Below are positions 16,727 through 17,282 of a stretch of DNA of 17,282 nucleotides, piece by piece. Each line of letters opens with the position of its first letter. Within the stretch, counting starts at the first letter, position 1. The notes below the pieces were generated by a model that worked only from the letters and a program-made list of their open reading frames with translations, was not told the DNA's origin and made no database searches. A program made the translations under genes and the position numbers. Origin of the DNA: Deinococcus sp. (lineage in GTDB: Bacteria > Deinococcota > Deinococci > Deinococcales > Deinococcaceae); contig JANXWI010000359.1 in the NCBI GenBank assembly GCA_025351205.1, positions 1-17,282 on the forward strand, written 5' to 3'.

Positions 16727-16864
16727 GTCGGCTCCTTTTGACTGTTATCAGCTGTGAACGGCTGTGCAGGGTGTTGTTTTTGAGGCTACGGCCCCGCTGT
16801 CACTGGCGGGTCATGGAGTCGCGCCCCGTTTATTTCAGCTGGAGTGGCCGGATAGTAGGCGAAC

Positions 16865-16894
16865 TTGCATTCGGGGCCGGGGGAGACGTATCAT
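16865..16894 (+). promoter_or_regulatory. Weak candidate promoter for the solute-binding protein gene
   Basis: TTGCAT (16865-16870) and TATCAT (16889-16894, five of six to TATAAT) are 18 bases apart, giving a leader of about 92 bases. An alternative is TTGAGC (16918-16923) with TACAAG (16939-16944), spacing 15. Neither is strong. Confidence 0.3.
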
Positions 16895-16992
16895 GGCCGG
16901 GCACCCGACACAATTCATTGAGCATCTGACACAAACATTACAAGCTGGTCCGACACTGTTTCAAGATTAAGGATTCCCAACAGGAGACCATC

Positions 16993-17282
16993 ATGAAGAA
17001 CCAGATTGCACGCATTTCTGTTTTGCTTCTCGCAGGTGTTTCCGCGCTGGCGGCGGCCCAGGCCATGATGCCGAAGGTTCCGGCCAACATCGTCGCGGCG
17101 GCCAAGAAAGACACCGGTCTGAACACCATCGCGCTGCCGCCAGACTGGGCCAACTACGGCGAGATCATGGATACATTCATGAAGACCTACGGGGTCAAGA
17201 TCACCAATTCTTCGCCCGATATCAGCAGCGCCGAGGAGTTGCAGGCCATCAAGTCGCTGGCAGGCCAGAAGCGTGCCCCCGA
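16993..17282 (+). CDS. ABC-transporter solute-binding protein, N-terminal part (cut by window end)
   Basis: The frame opens at ATG 16993 with AGGAG (16982-16986) six bases upstream and stays open to the window end (96 codons). It starts with a Sec signal peptide: MKNQIAR, a hydrophobic core VLLLAGVSALAAA, and a likely cut after AQA (about residue 24). There is no lipobox cysteine. The mature part contains GLNTIALPPDWANYGEIMDTF, YGVKITNSSPDISSAEELQAIKSL and GQKRAP. These fit the N-lobe of extracellular solute-binding proteins of the PotD/AfuA-like type. Permease and ATPase genes are expected beyond the window. It diverges from the isomerase-like gene. Ligand unknown. Confidence 0.85.
   Translation, partial: MKNQIARISVLLLAGVSALAAAQAMMPKVPANIVAAAKKDTGLNTIALPPDWANYGEIMDTFMKTYGVKITNSSPDISSAEELQAIKSLAGQKRAP

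Overview
The window looks like chromosomal DNA from a GC-rich member of the Deinococcota, most likely Deinococcus. The evidence is the primary sigma factor's region 2 to 4 sequence, the recurrent short hairpin repeats between genes, and several genes with a TANNNT box directly upstream of the start codon and no ribosome binding site. The genus is an inference; no rRNA or marker search was possible. I see no tRNA, rRNA, CRISPR array, transposase gene or phage gene.

Layout, left to right. Positions 1-486 hold a degenerate repeat cluster. Then come a DUF347-type eight-helix membrane protein (+) and a terminator. A 0.45 kb spacer follows, carrying LacI-like palindromes in front of a phosphoketolase gene (+). 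A REP-like G/C hairpin separates this from an amino-sugar block. That block is a cytoplasmic GH84 beta-N-acetylglucosaminidase (-), divergent from a two-gene operon (+) of a ChbG/YdjC-type deacetylase and a GPH-family sugar symporter that overlap by ATGA. Their shared 416-bp promoter region is rich in tandem and inverted repeats. A 382-bp element with 14-bp inverted ends (8521-8902) follows and supplies the stop codon of the next gene.

The remaining genes, except the last, are on the minus strand. They are an OmpR-type response regulator with its histidine kinase, a photolyase/cryptochrome that resembles animal (6-4) photolyases, the primary sigma factor rpoD with an unusual ~240-residue Ala/Pro/Lys-rich N-terminal extension, an aldo/keto reductase, and a sugar phosphate isomerase/epimerase-like TIM barrel. 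The right edge cuts the start of a secreted ABC-transporter solute-binding protein (+).

How they may work together (inference): the symporter imports a GlcNAc-containing glycoside, GH84 releases GlcNAc in the cytoplasm, and the ChbG-like enzyme deacetylates. The two sugar enzymes and the solute-binding protein at the right may form a second carbohydrate uptake and catabolism locus. Phosphoketolase would feed pentose or fructose phosphates to acetyl phosphate. The strongest points for follow-up are the two proteins with eukaryote-like signatures (the (6-4)-type photolyase and the O-GlcNAcase-like GH84), the sigma factor extension, and the mobile-looking repeat that ends the kinase gene.
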